From assembly GCF_050717635.1 (NCBI RefSeq), contig NZ_JBOITO010000036.1:248001-312000 (forward strand): 64,000 nucleotides of DNA. The letters are read 5' to 3'. The position numbers and the translations under genes were made by a program. The stretch is from Clostridium_AD sp050717635 (GTDB lineage: Bacteria > Bacillota > Clostridia > Clostridiales > Clostridiaceae). Below, one piece after another: positions 63,780-64,000 of the stretch. Numbering within the stretch: position 1 is the first letter of the stretch; every line of letters starts with the position of its first letter. The notes under the pieces were generated by a model that searched no databases, was not told the DNA's origin, and saw only the letters and a list, made by a program, of their open reading frames with translations.

Positions 63780-64000
63780 ATGTATAAAACTAATAATCTG
63801 CTGAAAAATTTAATAGCCTCCAATATTTTATATACCCGCTATATGAGTATTTTATCTCTGTCAGATCTTCCCCTATTTTTGGTAGATACAAATGGAGATA
63901 TTTTGTTTGAGTTTATTCCATCCCCGGATTTTTGTACATATATATGCCAGGAAAGTAGAGGTCGTGTATGCCACGACTACAAATGCCGACTCAATCTTAG
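63780..64000 (+). CDS. PocR-type sensory domain protein (5' part, runs off window)
   Basis: The first 73 codons are present. LSDLPLFLVDTNGDILFEF, then the cysteine pattern FCTYICQESRGRVCHDYKCR, fits a PocR ligand-binding domain (PF10114 type), which in known regulators senses small diols or alcohols. The rest of the protein, probably a helix-turn-helix or other output domain, lies outside the window. AAGGTGG precedes the ATG at 63780. Its place next to the alcohol dehydrogenase suggests it controls that gene. Confidence 0.75.
   Translation, partial: MYKTNNLLKNLIASNILYTRYMSILSLSDLPLFLVDTNGDILFEFIPSPDFCTYICQESRGRVCHDYKCRLNL

Overview
The window is AT-rich (roughly 30% GC by eye) and looks like a chromosome segment of a spore-forming Clostridium. 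Signs are a spore-germination receptor operon, strong AGGAGG-type ribosome binding sites, frequent TTG starts, clostridial-type glycerol and amino-sugar operons, and no respiratory genes. Genus is inference; I do not name a species. All functional calls come from reading motifs and gene order; no database search was run.

Layout. 1-3.1 kb (-): start of a CstA-type pyruvate/peptide transporter behind a LytS/LytTR two-component system, with a cre-like site at the transporter promoter. 3.2-3.8 kb (+): DEDDh exonuclease. 3.9-12.9 kb (-): a large germinant-receptor operon with one A, three B and three C subunit genes plus an unknown distal gene. 13.2-17.8 kb (-): an orphan protein, an M29 aminopeptidase and an ABC-F ATPase whose leader holds a 48-codon ORF and two terminator-like hairpins. 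18.3-22.6 kb (+): a lipoprotein, then nagR-murQ-nagA-nagB for N-acetyl-amino-sugar and cell-wall recycling, with a NagR-type operator. 22.7-30.8 kb (-): solute-binding protein, ATPase and fused permease of a COG1840-type importer, followed in the same orientation by a YesM-like kinase, an AraC-type response regulator with a non-NTG start, and a chemoreceptor.

31.0-39.2 kb (-): type I restriction island (hsdM, hsdS, hsdR), headed by a methyltransferase-like protein fused to a target-recognition domain but lacking the catalytic motifs, and a rhuM gene broken by an internal deletion. A consensus promoter with a 20-bp palindrome over its -35 box drives it. A tRNA-Thr(CGU) follows at 39.5 kb. 39.7-51.6 kb (-): Old Yellow Enzyme family oxidoreductase, GH31 glycosidase, LacI repressor and a sucrose/fructoside operon (ABC importer, GH32, fructokinase, sucrose phosphorylase) with a consensus promoter overlapped by a LacI-type operator.

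51.8-59.2 kb (-): an FAD oxidoreductase, then the glycerol regulon glpA - glpB-like - DUF1667 - glpP - glpK - glpF. Two leader terminators share a TGAGAGCC element and look like targets of the encoded antiterminator GlpP. 59.4-64 kb: a DMT-type transporter with a small partner protein (-), a choline-kinase-like protein (-), an iron-dependent alcohol dehydrogenase (+) and the start of a PocR-domain sensor/regulator (+). The transporter and the dehydrogenase both have -24/-12 (sigma-54-like) promoter candidates with a shared TATTGTAC motif nearby.

The most unusual items are the A1B3C3 germination operon whose C subunits all lack a lipobox cysteine, the methyltransferase-like/TRD fusion at the head of the restriction operon, the operon joining transporter, two-component system and chemoreceptor, and the possible sigma-54 regulon at the right end. 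No CRISPR array, insertion sequence or prophage was seen.
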